Shown: in pieces, positions 54,917 to 63,836 of the stretch
Layout: every line of letters starts with the position of its first letter
Position numbering within the stretch: the first letter of the stretch is position 1
The notes under the pieces: generated by a model
The model's database searches: none
Seen by the model: only the letters and a program-made list of their open reading frames with translations
What the model was told of the DNA's origin: nothing
NCBI RefSeq assembly: GCF_001010945.1
Contig: NZ_LBHB01000001.1
Location: forward strand, 1,276,292-1,340,291
DNA from: Aurantiacibacter luteus
GTDB taxonomy: Bacteria > Pseudomonadota > Alphaproteobacteria > Sphingomonadales > Sphingomonadaceae
DNA length: 64,000 nt
Direction: 5' to 3'
Translations under genes and position numbers: made by a program

Positions 54917-57758
54917 GGCACTGCTTGTACTTCTTGCCGGATCCGCAGGGGCAGCGCTCATTGCGGCCGATCTTCCGGCGCGGCTCGACAGCGCGCGGGG
55001 CGCCCCGCCGCTGATCAAATAGGGCCTGCAGGGGCACCGGTATCTCCACACGGCGCTGGGGTGGGCCGCCATGGAGACGCAGATCCTCGATCATTTTCTT
55101 CTGGTTCTGGAAAGCATCGCGATGTCCCGGCGGCATCGCTTCTTCATAGGGGCGTAACCGCGCAACCTCGGCCGCTGCAGCGCCATGGTCGCCGCAATAA
55201 GCAAGCACCACAGCATAGAGCGCGCGAACGGGAAGCACCCAGGACACCAACCCGATCGCTTGGATGAATGGAAAAACATTCTTCTCGAGGATTTCCCGCG
55301 CCCCGGTGAAGTCGTGAACCCAGACGAATTCGTCCACCAAATCCTGACCTACGCGCACGAGCGAATTGTAGGCCTGAGCCAGCTCGTAGAACTTCATCGC
55401 GTGGATGCGGGTCATGGCCGACCGCTGGCTGAACTGTCCGACCGATTGAGCCAGCAGATCGAGGGTATCTGCGAGGTGCTTAACGGTATCGGTGACGTCC
55501 TTATCCTTCCGCAACAACGGCCGAAGCTCCGGCGCATTGCGTCCAAATACGTCGCCTGGCGTCAGACCGAGTACCCCATAATATTCCCCGACCAGCGCTG
55601 TTGCCTCCTCGGCAGCAGCTTCACGCTGGTCCAGCTTGAACAATGCCCAGGCGCGATTGTAGCGAAATACGCGGCGATGCTCGGACTTGTCCGGCAGGCG
55701 CTTCTCCACCTCGTCGGACATAGCTTTCACACCGTCGGCATCGCCCAGCCGCGAAAATGCGAGCATGCGCTTCATGCCAAAGGCGAGCCATTCATCGTCG
55801 CCAAGTTCATGGGCCTCGAGTAGCGCACGCATCACATTGGTTCGTTCGAGCGCCGGCTCGGCTTCCCCATCACGCAGATCGTTGAAGGCGAGGCCGTCGA
55901 GCGCCCATAGCCGCGTTTCGGGGTCGGCCTCCTCACTGGCCGCGATCGCCAGCAGGTAGGGCTCGATCTCCGGCCAAACGCCCATCTCGTGAAACAGCTC
56001 GTCGGTCGCGAATTCCACGAGGATCCGGGCATCGCCCACCTGTCCGAACAGCCGGATCAGGAGACCGAGCTTCGCGATGGACCAATCCTCGCGGATCGAC
56101 GTGATCATCACCTGGAGTAGCGCGCTCTTGGCCTTTTCCTCCGCCCCCTTGCCGCGGGCACCGAGGTCCGCCGCCCCGAGGACGCGGATCGCGTCGTGGA
56201 TCTTCAAGCCGCTATTGCCGAACATCTCCATCGCGCCGGTCGCGGGCAGGGCCTTCAGCCTCAGCGCAGCCGTCTTCTTGTCGAGGCCGCTGGCACTCAT
56301 CAGCAGGTTCATCGCCTCGTCCCGCGAAAGCGGGACATCCGCCGCGCTGAGCACAGCAACAGTCTCGCGATCCTCCGCCGAAAGGGACTCGAACGCGCGC
56401 TTCAAAATGACCTCCTGCGCGGTCTCGACGATATGGGTTTGCGCCTCGACATCGGCACAGAAATCCCGGACGCCCCCGCCATATTCGCGCGCCGCCACGA
56501 CTGCAGCGTTGATGACGTAGAATGGCAAGCCACCCGTCAGCCGTGACAGCCGCTCGCAATCGGCGAAATCGGCCTGGCATCCGGTATCGTGCAGTGCCGC
56601 GGCAATCGTGTCCTCATCCCAGCCGTTCAGCGTTTCCGCCTTGATGCCGAGCTTCGCTTCCAGTTCGGTCACCGCCGCGCCCGGCTGGCACAGCAACAGG
56701 ATGCGCAGATTCGGTGCGCGCGCCGCGACGGCCTCGAGATCGCTCGGCGGGACGCGGTGCGCATTGTCGATCACCACATGCGCCGCAATCGCCTCTTCGC
56801 CGAGCTTGACGCTGAGCGCCCCCAGCATGTCGAGGCCGATGGCGCCGGGCAGGAATATCTCGCCAAGCTTCCCGCTCGACCGTCCAAACATCTTGCCCGC
56901 GACCTCGCGTGCAACGGCCGTTGCCAGCGCCGCGCCTGGCATGTCGACCACGTCGAGATAGGTGACCAGCAGCGGCGCGTGGACAACCGCCTCGGCGACC
57001 CAGGCGGTCTTGCCCGCACCTGAAAGGCCCGAGACGATCCGGACCTCATCATCGCCCAGCAGGGCAGGCTCGTTGATCTGTGCCCGATAGGGCGCGGGCG
57101 GGGTAGGAAGCTCCTGCATCTGGACGGCGAGCTGCTCGAACAGGTCGGGAAGTTCCTCCCGCGCAAAGTCGTGATCCGTCCGCGGAGGAGCGCCCGCGGA
57201 CGCGTAAATGACCATGCTCGCCAGCTTCCAGGTCAAGGTGTCCGGCCGCAGCAACCCAAGCGGGAGGCCCGCTGCAAGAGCCGAGCAGCCCGCGACTGCA
57301 TCAGGGACGCTTGCTGGCGGCACCGGGAGGCAAGGATCCTCGGGCTTCGGACCCTCTGGCCAATGCAGAGCCACATCCTTTGGCCAATCGTCGGCCGCCA
57401 GCTTCTCCTTCAGCGGCCCATTGGGCGCCGCGTTCGACGCGATGACGAAGGAGGCCTCGCCGGCTCGGTCGCCATCCGCGTGCGCCTTGCGGATCTCGGC
57501 GAACCGGTCGAGCGCTCCGCTAATGTCGCCGCTCGCCAGATCATCCTGGCGCGTCTTGATCTGAACATAGATATGCCGACCAGGCAGGACGACCTCAACG
57601 TCCTCGTCGTGCTCGACGATGATCCGCTCGACCCCGGCGCCGCCCGCCATCAGCAGGCATATCGACGCGTAGATGTGCTGATATAGGAAACCGCGATGCA
57701 CAGCCTCGATGCGAACCAGCTGTCGCGCGTCGATGACCTTTGCCTCTTCCCCCTCCAT
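54906..57758 (-). CDS. Avs-like STAND NTPase: N-terminal nuclease, TPR-like repeats, C-terminal SEC-C
   Basis: A 950-residue multidomain protein. Residues 15-110 form a PD-(D/E)XK (DUF4297/Cap4-like) nuclease: GFLYQHIYASICLLM, Asp53 in EDVEV and Gln66-x-Lys68 in YVQIKTR. Residues 235-440 are a STAND-type NTPase with Walker A GLSGAGKT (244-251), Walker B HVVIDNAH (about 327-334) and the GxP motif LTGGLPF. Residues 470-900 are helical, TPR-like (FRYNRAWALFKLDQREAAAE). The last 20 residues are a SEC-C zinc motif (CPCGSGKKYKQCHG). Effector, NTPase and sensor order is that of Avs-type anti-phage proteins, which detect a phage protein and activate the nuclease. SEC-C at the sensor end is unusual. 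GGGAG lies nine bases before the start. Confidence 0.75.
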   Translation of the reverse strand: MEGEEAKVIDARQLVRIEAVHRGFLYQHIYASICLLMAGGAGVERIIVEHDEDVEVVLPGRHIYVQIKTRQDDLASGDISGALDRFAEIRKAHADGDRAGEASFVIASNAAPNGPLKEKLAADDWPKDVALHWPEGPKPEDPCLPVPPASVPDAVAGCSALAAGLPLGLLRPDTLTWKLASMVIYASAGAPPRTDHDFAREELPDLFEQLAVQMQELPTPPAPYRAQINEPALLGDDEVRIVSGLSGAGKTAWVAEAVVHAPLLVTYLDVVDMPGAALATAVAREVAGKMFGRSSGKLGEIFLPGAIGLDMLGALSVKLGEEAIAAHVVIDNAHRVPPSDLEAVAARAPNLRILLLCQPGAAVTELEAKLGIKAETLNGWDEDTIAAALHDTGCQADFADCERLSRLTGGLPFYVINAAVVAAREYGGGVRDFCADVEAQTHIVETAQEVILKRAFESLSAEDRETVAVLSAADVPLSRDEAMNLLMSASGLDKKTAALRLKALPATGAMEMFGNSGLKIHDAIRVLGAADLGARGKGAEEKAKSALLQVMITSIREDWSIAKLGLLIRLFGQVGDARILVEFATDELFHEMGVWPEIEPYLLAIAASEEADPETRLWALDGLAFNDLRDGEAEPALERTNVMRALLEAHELGDDEWLAFGMKRMLAFSRLGDADGVKAMSDEVEKRLPDKSEHRRVFRYNRAWALFKLDQREAAAEEATALVGEYYGVLGLTPGDVFGRNAPELRPLLRKDKDVTDTVKHLADTLDLLAQSVGQFSQRSAMTRIHAMKFYELAQAYNSLVRVGQDLVDEFVWVHDFTGAREILEKNVFPFIQAIGLVSWVLPVRALYAVVLAYCGDHGAAAAEVARLRPYEEAMPPGHRDAFQNQKKMIEDLRLHGGPPQRRVEIPVPLQALFDQRRGAPRAVEPRRKIGRNERCPCGSGKKYKQCHGR

Positions 57759-58172
57759 TTGCCACTGCTCCCGCGAAACTTCTGTCTAGCCCCCTGGATC
57801 GACCTCCTCTGATATCTATCATGGCGATCCTCTCAAGGAGAGGATGATCCAGATTATCATTTCGGGAGTGGTGCGGCCGACGAGGCTGGCAGCTGACCGC
57901 TTGCGCGGGCACCGTGGCTCTATCTACGCTACGCGCGGCGTGGGATGCACGCGCGATGACGCAAACTAGCGTCAATTGCTCATGTTCTTTATGTGTTCCG
58001 ATGCGAAGCCCTGCCATTCGCTGTAACGGAAGCGAACATGACCCAGATTTCATTATTTCTGGCTTTCCAATATTCTGACAGTCTGGCTTTCGGTCTTGTC
58101 AGAGAGTCGGAAATCTGTATTTCTGCCTTGGCGTTGCGACCTTGGGGCGGTCGCCGTTTGAGGATCTTCGCA
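57759..58172. promoter_or_regulatory. Divergent promoter region with direct repeats
   Basis: A 414-bp gap between the NTPase gene and the RHH gene. Its right half is AT-rich. TCTGGCTTTC occurs at 58058-58067 and 58082-58091 (24-bp period), and CTGACA..TGTCAG forms an inverted repeat over 58075-58102. These are probable binding sites for the RHH protein encoded immediately downstream. Confidence 0.45.
58058..58091. repeat. TCTGGCTTTC direct repeat, candidate RHH operator
   Basis: Two exact 10-bp copies start 24 bp apart, about 85-115 bp before the RHH start. RHH dimers commonly bind tandem or inverted short repeats upstream of their own gene. Confidence 0.45.
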
Positions 58173-58364
58173 ATGGCCAGCCGGCAGACCGAAACAATCG
58201 AGCATGAATCCGGGTCCGACAACGACAAGGGAAAGACGCTCAACTTCAAGGTTACCGAGGAATTCAAGCGCGATTTCAAAGGCTTTGCTGCGTCTCAAGG
58301 CCTAAGTATGACCGACCTCCTCAAGGAGGGCTACGCGCTCTCGAAGAAGAAGCGGCAGACGTGA
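58173..58364 (+). CDS. Small ribbon-helix-helix DNA-binding protein
   Basis: A 63-residue basic protein. The segment KTLNFKVTEEFKRDFKGFAA followed by SQGLSMTDLLKEGYAL has the strand plus two-helix pattern of RHH regulators (Arc/ParG/antitoxin type). ATG at 58173 has TGAGGA upstream; the longer frame from 57993 runs through the repeats and is rejected. It lies 49 bp before the methyltransferase gene. The likely role is autoregulation and timing of the restriction-modification genes, similar in purpose to a controller protein; an antitoxin or partition role is possible. Confidence 0.65.
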   Translation: MASRQTETIEHESGSDNDKGKTLNFKVTEEFKRDFKGFAASQGLSMTDLLKEGYALSKKKRQT

Positions 58365-58413
58365 TCCGACGTCAGCCTTGGCGGCCGGCCGCATCCTCAT
58401 TGAAGAGCCGGCG

Positions 58414-61284
58414 ATGACACTTCACAGCCCGGGCGCCAGTTTTGTCGGCGCAGAATGGCTATTTGCCATCGGCGGCGGTGGCGATCTCCCCGTCGTCGAC
58501 GGCTTGGTTGCCATTGCGGACTACGCACCTGACGGGCGCTCGCCCGAAGAGGTCGCCGTGGTCGAGAAGGCGGCGGCCTATGGCGCGCGCGCTGTCTTTT
58601 TCGAAGCCGGACGCCATGGCCGCGCACCGGTAGCGCAGGCGCTGATCTTCGACATAACCGATCATGGCGATGATGGGCAGTTTGCGGAACTCCACAAGCG
58701 CTTGTGGAGCTGGGGTGGCGTTCCCATCGTCTATCGGGCCGGGCCCGGCCGCGTTCAGCTATTCCGGTGCGCGCACGAGCCCGACTTTCTCGGGCCGGAC
58801 GGCACGCCTGTCTGCCGGCCGATCCGGACCTTGACGATCGGCGCGGAGATCGCCGCCCAAGACGTGTGGTGGGATGCGAGCCGCATCCGCAACGGGGCGA
58901 TCTGGGACGATCCCGATGCCTGCCGGCTGATGCTGTCGGCGAAGAAGTCCGCGCATCGCAAGCTTGTCGACGAAGTGCGCGGGCTCGCAAAGCAGATGAG
59001 CGAGCGCAAGCTGCTAGACGCAGGCCTGCAGCGGCGGCTTCTCATACTGTCGCTGCTGATCGCCTATCTGGAAGAACGCTCGGTGCTGTTGCCCGACGAT
59101 TTCGATCGCGCCCTGCCCGGTGCGACGCAGTTTTTCCAGGTGTTGGGAAATGGTCCGGCGCTGGTGAGACTGCTGGAAGCGCTCGAGGAGCGCTTCAATG
59201 GGCATGTCTTCCGGTTGAAGGATTCCGAGCAGGCGGCTCTGACCGCAAGCGAGGGCTTGGCCAGCTATGCACGGCTTGTCGAAGGATATGAGGATTCGTC
59301 TGGGCAGCTTAGCCTGTGGCGGCTCTACTCGTTCCGCGATCTGCCGGTCGAGCTGATCAGCAATATCTACCAGTTGTTCGTTAAGGACACAGCGAGTTCG
59401 ATCTACACGCCGCCCGCTTTGGTCCGGCTGATCCTTGAGGAGGCGCTCAGCTGGAAGCGGATCGACGCGCTCATGGAGGGAGACGGCGTAATCCTCGATC
59501 CGGCTTGCGGGTCGGGGGTGTTTCTCGTGGAAGCCTATAAGCGGCTGGTGCTCCACTGGCGCTGGCGCAATGGCTGGGCACGTCCCGGCGTTGACGAGCT
59601 TCGTCCGCTCCTGCAGCGCGTCCATGGCATCGATCTTGAGGAAGGCGCGGTCGAGCTCGCTGCGTTCAGCCTTTGCCTTAGCTTGTGCGATGCGCTCGAA
59701 CCGGAGGATATCCGGTCCAGCGTAAAGCTCTTCCCGCCGCTGGGTGACCATACGCTTCACGGAAGCTGCTTCTTCGAAGCGAAGGCGCGTGGACTGGTCA
59801 CGGCGCCGGTCGCGGTGGTGGTGGGCAATCCGCCATTCGAGTCCAAGCTGACGACCGATGGCGCGAAACGTTGCTATGCCGCTTACAAGAAGGCGCATGG
59901 CAGCTTGGCCGACAACCAGCTTGCCTATCTGTTCCTGCACGAAGCAATGGAGCTGCTCGCCCCAGACGGAGTGCTCGCCATGATCGAGCCGTCCGGCTTC
60001 CTGTACAACCAGCACGCCCTCACGTTCCGGCAAGCCTTTTTCGGCCGTTGGGCGGTACGCGAGGTGCTCGATTTCGTGTCCGTGCGCGGTCTTTTCAAAA
60101 AGGGCGATGCGGATCCCAAGGTCGTGGTCATCCTTGCGGAAGCGGCCCAGCCCAGCCCGGACGGCCGTCTGCTCCATGCCGTATTTCGGCGAAATGGCCG
60201 GGCCAGCGCCGAGCAGGGCTTCGACATCGACTACTATGACATGTATTGGTTCGCCAACGCGGTCGCCGTCGCATCACGTGATATCTGGCGAGCCAATCTG
60301 CTCGGCGGAAGCCGGGTTCTGGATTTCATTGAGCGACTGCGGCAGTTTCCGACCCTCGAGCAATACGCATCGCAGCAAGGGTGGGATGCCGGCGAGGGCT
60401 ATTTCGGCGGTCAAAAAAATGCGTCGAGCAATATCGACCACCTAATCGGCCGACCGCTTCTTCCGACCGATGCGCTTGGCCCCGATGGTATCGAGGCGGA
60501 TCGGATCACGGTCGTTCCAGACGCGCCAATCAAGGATCCGAAGACCAGCCGCCGTTTTCAGCCGCCCCTTTTGCTGATCAAGGAACATCAGGACCTTCAC
60601 AGCGAGCTCTGGCAGGACGGCTATCTCGCCTTCAAGAATGAGATTGTCGGTTTTTCCGCGCCTGGCGACATCGCGCGGCTCACATCGGTCGCCGAGTGGC
60701 TCGACCGAGAGCATGTCGCGCTTAAGGCTTATGTCGCCGGTATCAGTACCCGGCTCTTCACACAGCGGGCAACCGCCGTCTTCAATGCCGATATTTTTGC
60801 GCTCCCCTTCCCTGAGGACGGCAACCTCGACCTGAGCGCCAACGAACGGATTCTGACCGACGACATCGTCGCCTTTCAGCGTGATTTCATTCGACTGGGA
60901 ACGCGCGCCAAGCTCATGCACAGTGCGCCGGCCGACGCGCTCGAGCAATTCGACAGCACGCTCCTCGAGCAGATCAACGCTGTTTACGGCCGCAACCCTT
61001 TGCGGGCGTTGCCATCCTATCATTGGTCCGGCACGATTTGCCGGGCTTATGTTTTCGGTGATGGACAGGTCGACTGGTCAGATGCCGAAGCGCTACGGCA
61101 TAAGCTTGACGGCCTTTTGTACGAACGTCGCGGGTCCGGCCTCACGATCACCCGGATCACACGTCTTTACGATCAGGGTTTCGTCTTCCTGCTGAAGCCT
61201 GATCGACATCGTTTCTGGACACGCTCGGTCGCGTTGCGCGATGCCGACGACATCCTCGCCGATTTGCGCGCGCAAGGCTTCTGA
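58414..61284 (+). CDS. Class I N6-adenine DNA methyltransferase, type IIG-like
   Basis: A 956-residue methyltransferase. SAM motif I is LDPACGSGVFLVEA (about residue 360), and catalytic motif IV is VVGNPPF (about 472), giving the N6-adenine order. The N-terminal 350 residues contain helical segments and an unrecognised region that could be a nuclease or regulatory part (no clear PD-(D/E)XK). Residues 640-800 resemble a target-recognition region (QGWDAGEGYFGGQKNASS). ATG 58414 is preferred over TTG 58378. It is followed one base later by a PD-(D/E)XK gene. Size and fusion-like shape recall type IIG or BREX/DISARM-type enzymes, but none of their other genes are present. Confidence 0.8.
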   Translation: MTLHSPGASFVGAEWLFAIGGGGDLPVVDGLVAIADYAPDGRSPEEVAVVEKAAAYGARAVFFEAGRHGRAPVAQALIFDITDHGDDGQFAELHKRLWSWGGVPIVYRAGPGRVQLFRCAHEPDFLGPDGTPVCRPIRTLTIGAEIAAQDVWWDASRIRNGAIWDDPDACRLMLSAKKSAHRKLVDEVRGLAKQMSERKLLDAGLQRRLLILSLLIAYLEERSVLLPDDFDRALPGATQFFQVLGNGPALVRLLEALEERFNGHVFRLKDSEQAALTASEGLASYARLVEGYEDSSGQLSLWRLYSFRDLPVELISNIYQLFVKDTASSIYTPPALVRLILEEALSWKRIDALMEGDGVILDPACGSGVFLVEAYKRLVLHWRWRNGWARPGVDELRPLLQRVHGIDLEEGAVELAAFSLCLSLCDALEPEDIRSSVKLFPPLGDHTLHGSCFFEAKARGLVTAPVAVVVGNPPFESKLTTDGAKRCYAAYKKAHGSLADNQLAYLFLHEAMELLAPDGVLAMIEPSGFLYNQHALTFRQAFFGRWAVREVLDFVSVRGLFKKGDADPKVVVILAEAAQPSPDGRLLHAVFRRNGRASAEQGFDIDYYDMYWFANAVAVASRDIWRANLLGGSRVLDFIERLRQFPTLEQYASQQGWDAGEGYFGGQKNASSNIDHLIGRPLLPTDALGPDGIEADRITVVPDAPIKDPKTSRRFQPPLLLIKEHQDLHSELWQDGYLAFKNEIVGFSAPGDIARLTSVAEWLDREHVALKAYVAGISTRLFTQRATAVFNADIFALPFPEDGNLDLSANERILTDDIVAFQRDFIRLGTRAKLMHSAPADALEQFDSTLLEQINAVYGRNPLRALPSYHWSGTICRAYVFGDGQVDWSDAEALRHKLDGLLYERRGSGLTITRITRLYDQGFVFLLKPDRHRFWTRSVALRDADDILADLRAQGF

Positions 61285-61285
61285 G

Positions 61286-62002
61286 ATGTTGGCGGATGAC
61301 GGGGAAAGCGTTGCTCGGGCAGGGTCACTCGGAACTGGCATCCATTTTCCCGGCGAGTGGCTTGGCGCACTGGTGACATTCATCGGCGGCGTCCTTCCGG
61401 ACTGGCGCGACGACCCATTTCGCGAAGCAGCAACGGGTGAAACGAAACTTACAGCGCAGCTGTGCGCGCGCCTCAACAGCGCTTCGCGGCATGCACCGGG
61501 CTGGGACTTTCTGCAATTCCGACGGGAGGAACCGGACGAGGCGGACGGGCGGCGCGCAATCGACCTCGCCGTCGCGCCGAGCGGTGAAGTGATCTGGATA
61601 AGGGGACGCGAATATACCGAATACCGCACCTTGCTTCCGATCGAATGCAAGCGATTGCCGACGCCATCGGCCAGCGATCGTGACGAGCGCGAATATCTGA
61701 TCAGCCGGTTCAGCTCCACCGGCGGCGTGCAGCGTTTCAAGGCCGGACATCACGGTGCAAGTCATGAACAGGCCGCGATGATAGGTTATGTCCAGACTCA
61801 CGACATAGGCCATTGGCAAGCGGAAATCGCCAGCTGGATCGACGGTATCGTCAAGGATGCGACCGAGAACTGGTCGGCCGCCGACAAGCTTGCAATGATC
61901 GTTCATGACGGCAAGCGGCGCATGGCAGCATTGCGATCGCGCCATAACCGGCGCGCCGACCTCAATCCGATCCAAATCGATCATCTTTGGATCGAGATGT
62001 AG
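61286..62002 (+). CDS. PD-(D/E)XK nuclease partner of the methyltransferase
   Basis: A 238-residue protein starting one base after the methyltransferase stop. It contains AIDLAVAPSG (Asp93) and, 27 residues on, LPIECKRLPTP (Glu120, Lys122). This is the D-x(n)-E-x-K catalytic pattern of restriction nucleases. Helices N-terminal to it are of the kind seen in REase-fold proteins, and the C-terminal part is basic (DGKRRMAALRSRHNRR). The expected role is cleavage of unmodified DNA together with, or guided by, the methyltransferase's recognition region. No specificity domain is present in this protein. Confidence 0.65.
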   Translation: MLADDGESVARAGSLGTGIHFPGEWLGALVTFIGGVLPDWRDDPFREAATGETKLTAQLCARLNSASRHAPGWDFLQFRREEPDEADGRRAIDLAVAPSGEVIWIRGREYTEYRTLLPIECKRLPTPSASDRDEREYLISRFSSTGGVQRFKAGHHGASHEQAAMIGYVQTHDIGHWQAEIASWIDGIVKDATENWSAADKLAMIVHDGKRRMAALRSRHNRRADLNPIQIDHLWIEM

Positions 62003-62036
62003 ATGCGATCACGGATCTCAGATCGGCGCTGACGGA

Positions 62037-62657
62037 CTAGCGCAGACGTCCGTTCCGGCGAAGATGCTCTGGATAATCCGGTGCGCCGCCCAGGATCGCA
62101 AACCGATCCATTCCTGCAGGAAGAAGCGGAGGATTGTCCGCCAGCCAAGTGCGATTTACTTCTTCAGTGTCGAAGTCTGGCGTCTGATCGGAGAAGTCGC
62201 CCAAACGCCCGCAACTGATGCAGTGATAGGCTTGGGACGCCTCCTGGAAATGCATCCCGCACATGGCACCACATAATGGACAGCATTCATCGAGTTCGAG
62301 GTCCCCCCATTCCCAGACGCCAAGATATTCGGGAAAGGCGTCACGATCATGGCCGATTATTTCGAATGCGTCGGCATGTCGCGCGACGAAGCCATCGCTG
62401 CCGGCGCGCATGAGATCCTCCAAGATTTCGGTTGGCTCGAGACGGAACCATTCGCCTGCGACGCGGCGCGCGTGATGCTTGCGGTGCAACTCTGCCTCAA
62501 GGAGGCCGTCTGCATCGGACTGGATCCACCCGACTAGCACCACCGTATGCGGATTGCCGGTCTGCAGCGCGTCGCGGCGCCGATAGATGTCCTTGGCGCG
62601 TCCAATTTTCAGCAAGGGCTCGCCAGCGCTCAATTGGTAGATGAAGTATACAGCCAT
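62037..62657 (-). CDS. GIY-YIG (T5orf172/Mug113-like) protein with zinc ribbon
   Basis: A 206-residue protein starting at ATG 62657. Residues 1-90 match the T5orf172/Mug113 branch of the GIY-YIG nuclease superfamily: VYFIYQL..LLKIGRAKDIYRRRDALQTGNP, with EAELHRKHHARRVAGEWF carrying the catalytic-type Glu and the GEWF end. A four-Cys ribbon follows (CPLCGAMCG and YHCISCGRLGDF). The acidic C-terminus is unremarkable. It may be a nicking or homing-type nuclease or a defence nuclease. It converges with the PD-(D/E)XK gene, with 34 bp between stops. Confidence 0.7.
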   Translation of the reverse strand: MAVYFIYQLSAGEPLLKIGRAKDIYRRRDALQTGNPHTVVLVGWIQSDADGLLEAELHRKHHARRVAGEWFRLEPTEILEDLMRAGSDGFVARHADAFEIIGHDRDAFPEYLGVWEWGDLELDECCPLCGAMCGMHFQEASQAYHCISCGRLGDFSDQTPDFDTEEVNRTWLADNPPLLPAGMDRFAILGGAPDYPEHLRRNGRLR

Positions 62658-63071
62658 AGCTCTTGCACTTTCGGTCCGCGCGCTATCTGGATGAAACGCC
62701 CCGGTTCCAAACCGGGCGGGCGCTTGTTGGCCCAGCTTCAGTCGTACCGCCACGCCGCGCACACAACGCTGAACGTCGGCTTTTGACAATAGCTGACGCT
62801 CAACCTGCTGCCTGGGAACGACGTGCCTGTCCCAGTCTCTGCCATCTCCGCGACTTGACAAGGATTTCCGCTTTCAGGCGGCACGCTATGACCGAGCGGG
62901 GGGGCGCAAAGGTGACGCGAGGCCGGCGCCCGATTAACGGCAGCTTTCGGAAAGTCCAGAAGCAGGCTCGAACGATCGGGAATGGGGCGCATAGCTGCCA
63001 TCGTTCGGGGATACTGCAAGTCAGTCGAGAAACCCGATGGCCAAGCCCGCCGGCTCTGATAATTGTTCGCC
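62658..63071. other. Intergenic stretch with palindromic repeat
   Basis: A 414-bp gap with no convincing gene. It contains the right copy of the dispersed repeat (62980-62999), enclosed by a perfect inverted repeat CGAACGAT (62969-62976) / ATCGTTCG (63000-63007). A TTGACA-like box near 62855 may belong to a promoter. Confidence 0.4.
62980..62999 (+). repeat. Dispersed ~20-bp repeat, right copy
   Basis: GAATGGGGCGCATAGCTGCC, nearly the same as the unit at 51629-51649 and in the same direction. Confidence 0.5.
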
Positions 63072-63836
63072 ATGAGCCATAACCTACACCCTTGGTCGCC
63101 ATACGAAGAGCGTTCCAACGTTAGTTCGGTCGGCCGCGTCACGCTCGTCTGGGCGTTCGGTCAGCTTGTGGAAGCAATGCTCGGGTTCATGCCCTACGAG
63201 CTGCCAACCATCTTCGCGCAACCGGAAGACGATGGTCCGAACGACGCTGCGCGCGATCTTATCAGGCTGCAATCCGAGGACATGACCAAGGCGTTTGTGT
63301 ATGAACGACTGGCGAGCTCCATGCGCCCGCTGGGCGGCGGCGAAGTGCAGCCTATCCCGAGCGAATGGTGGGAAATCGACGAGCCGCTCTCGCGCTTTGC
63401 GACCGGCGCGTTCGATCCTGAACGCTGGGCGGATCCCGATGCCGCCCCCACTCATCGCATCCTGGTGGGTGCCGAGAGCTTCGATCAATGGCTGGCTGCG
63501 TTGCCCGAGCTGGGACCGCTGACCGCCAGGCAAATCGAGATGGTAACCGAACCGAAGCTGCGGGCCGCACGAGCGGTCTCCCGCCAAGCGCAGCCAGTGC
63601 CGGAACCAGCAGACCAGCAAGCGCCATCGGACGGGAGGGATCTGGCCGGGGTTGGTCCTCCGCTCATTTCCATCGAAGCGGTGTGCGAGATGACCGGCAT
63701 GGCCACCTCGACCGTCTACAAGCGCATTGATGACGACGGGTTTCCGCAGCAGATCAAGCTCGGCTCGCGCTCGCTTTGGGACAAGGACGAGGTCGCCGCA
63801 TGGCTTCGCGAAAAGGCAGCCTTGCGCGGCAACTAG
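63072..63836 (+). CDS. AlpA-type excisionase/regulator with long N-terminal domain
   Basis: A 254-residue protein. The last 65 residues are an AlpA/Xis winged HTH (ISIEAVCEMTGMATSTVYKR followed by FPQQIKLGSRSLWDKDEVAAWL). The first 185 residues are an extra region with no recognised family, whereas AlpA proteins are usually about 70 residues. AlpA proteins control integrase genes or act as excisionases. The gene faces the integrase gene and their stop codons overlap (TAG/CTA at 63833-63836), so each transcript runs into the other. Confidence 0.7.
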   Translation: MSHNLHPWSPYEERSNVSSVGRVTLVWAFGQLVEAMLGFMPYELPTIFAQPEDDGPNDAARDLIRLQSEDMTKAFVYERLASSMRPLGGGEVQPIPSEWWEIDEPLSRFATGAFDPERWADPDAAPTHRILVGAESFDQWLAALPELGPLTARQIEMVTEPKLRAARAVSRQAQPVPEPADQQAPSDGRDLAGVGPPLISIEAVCEMTGMATSTVYKRIDDDGFPQQIKLGSRSLWDKDEVAAWLREKAALRGN

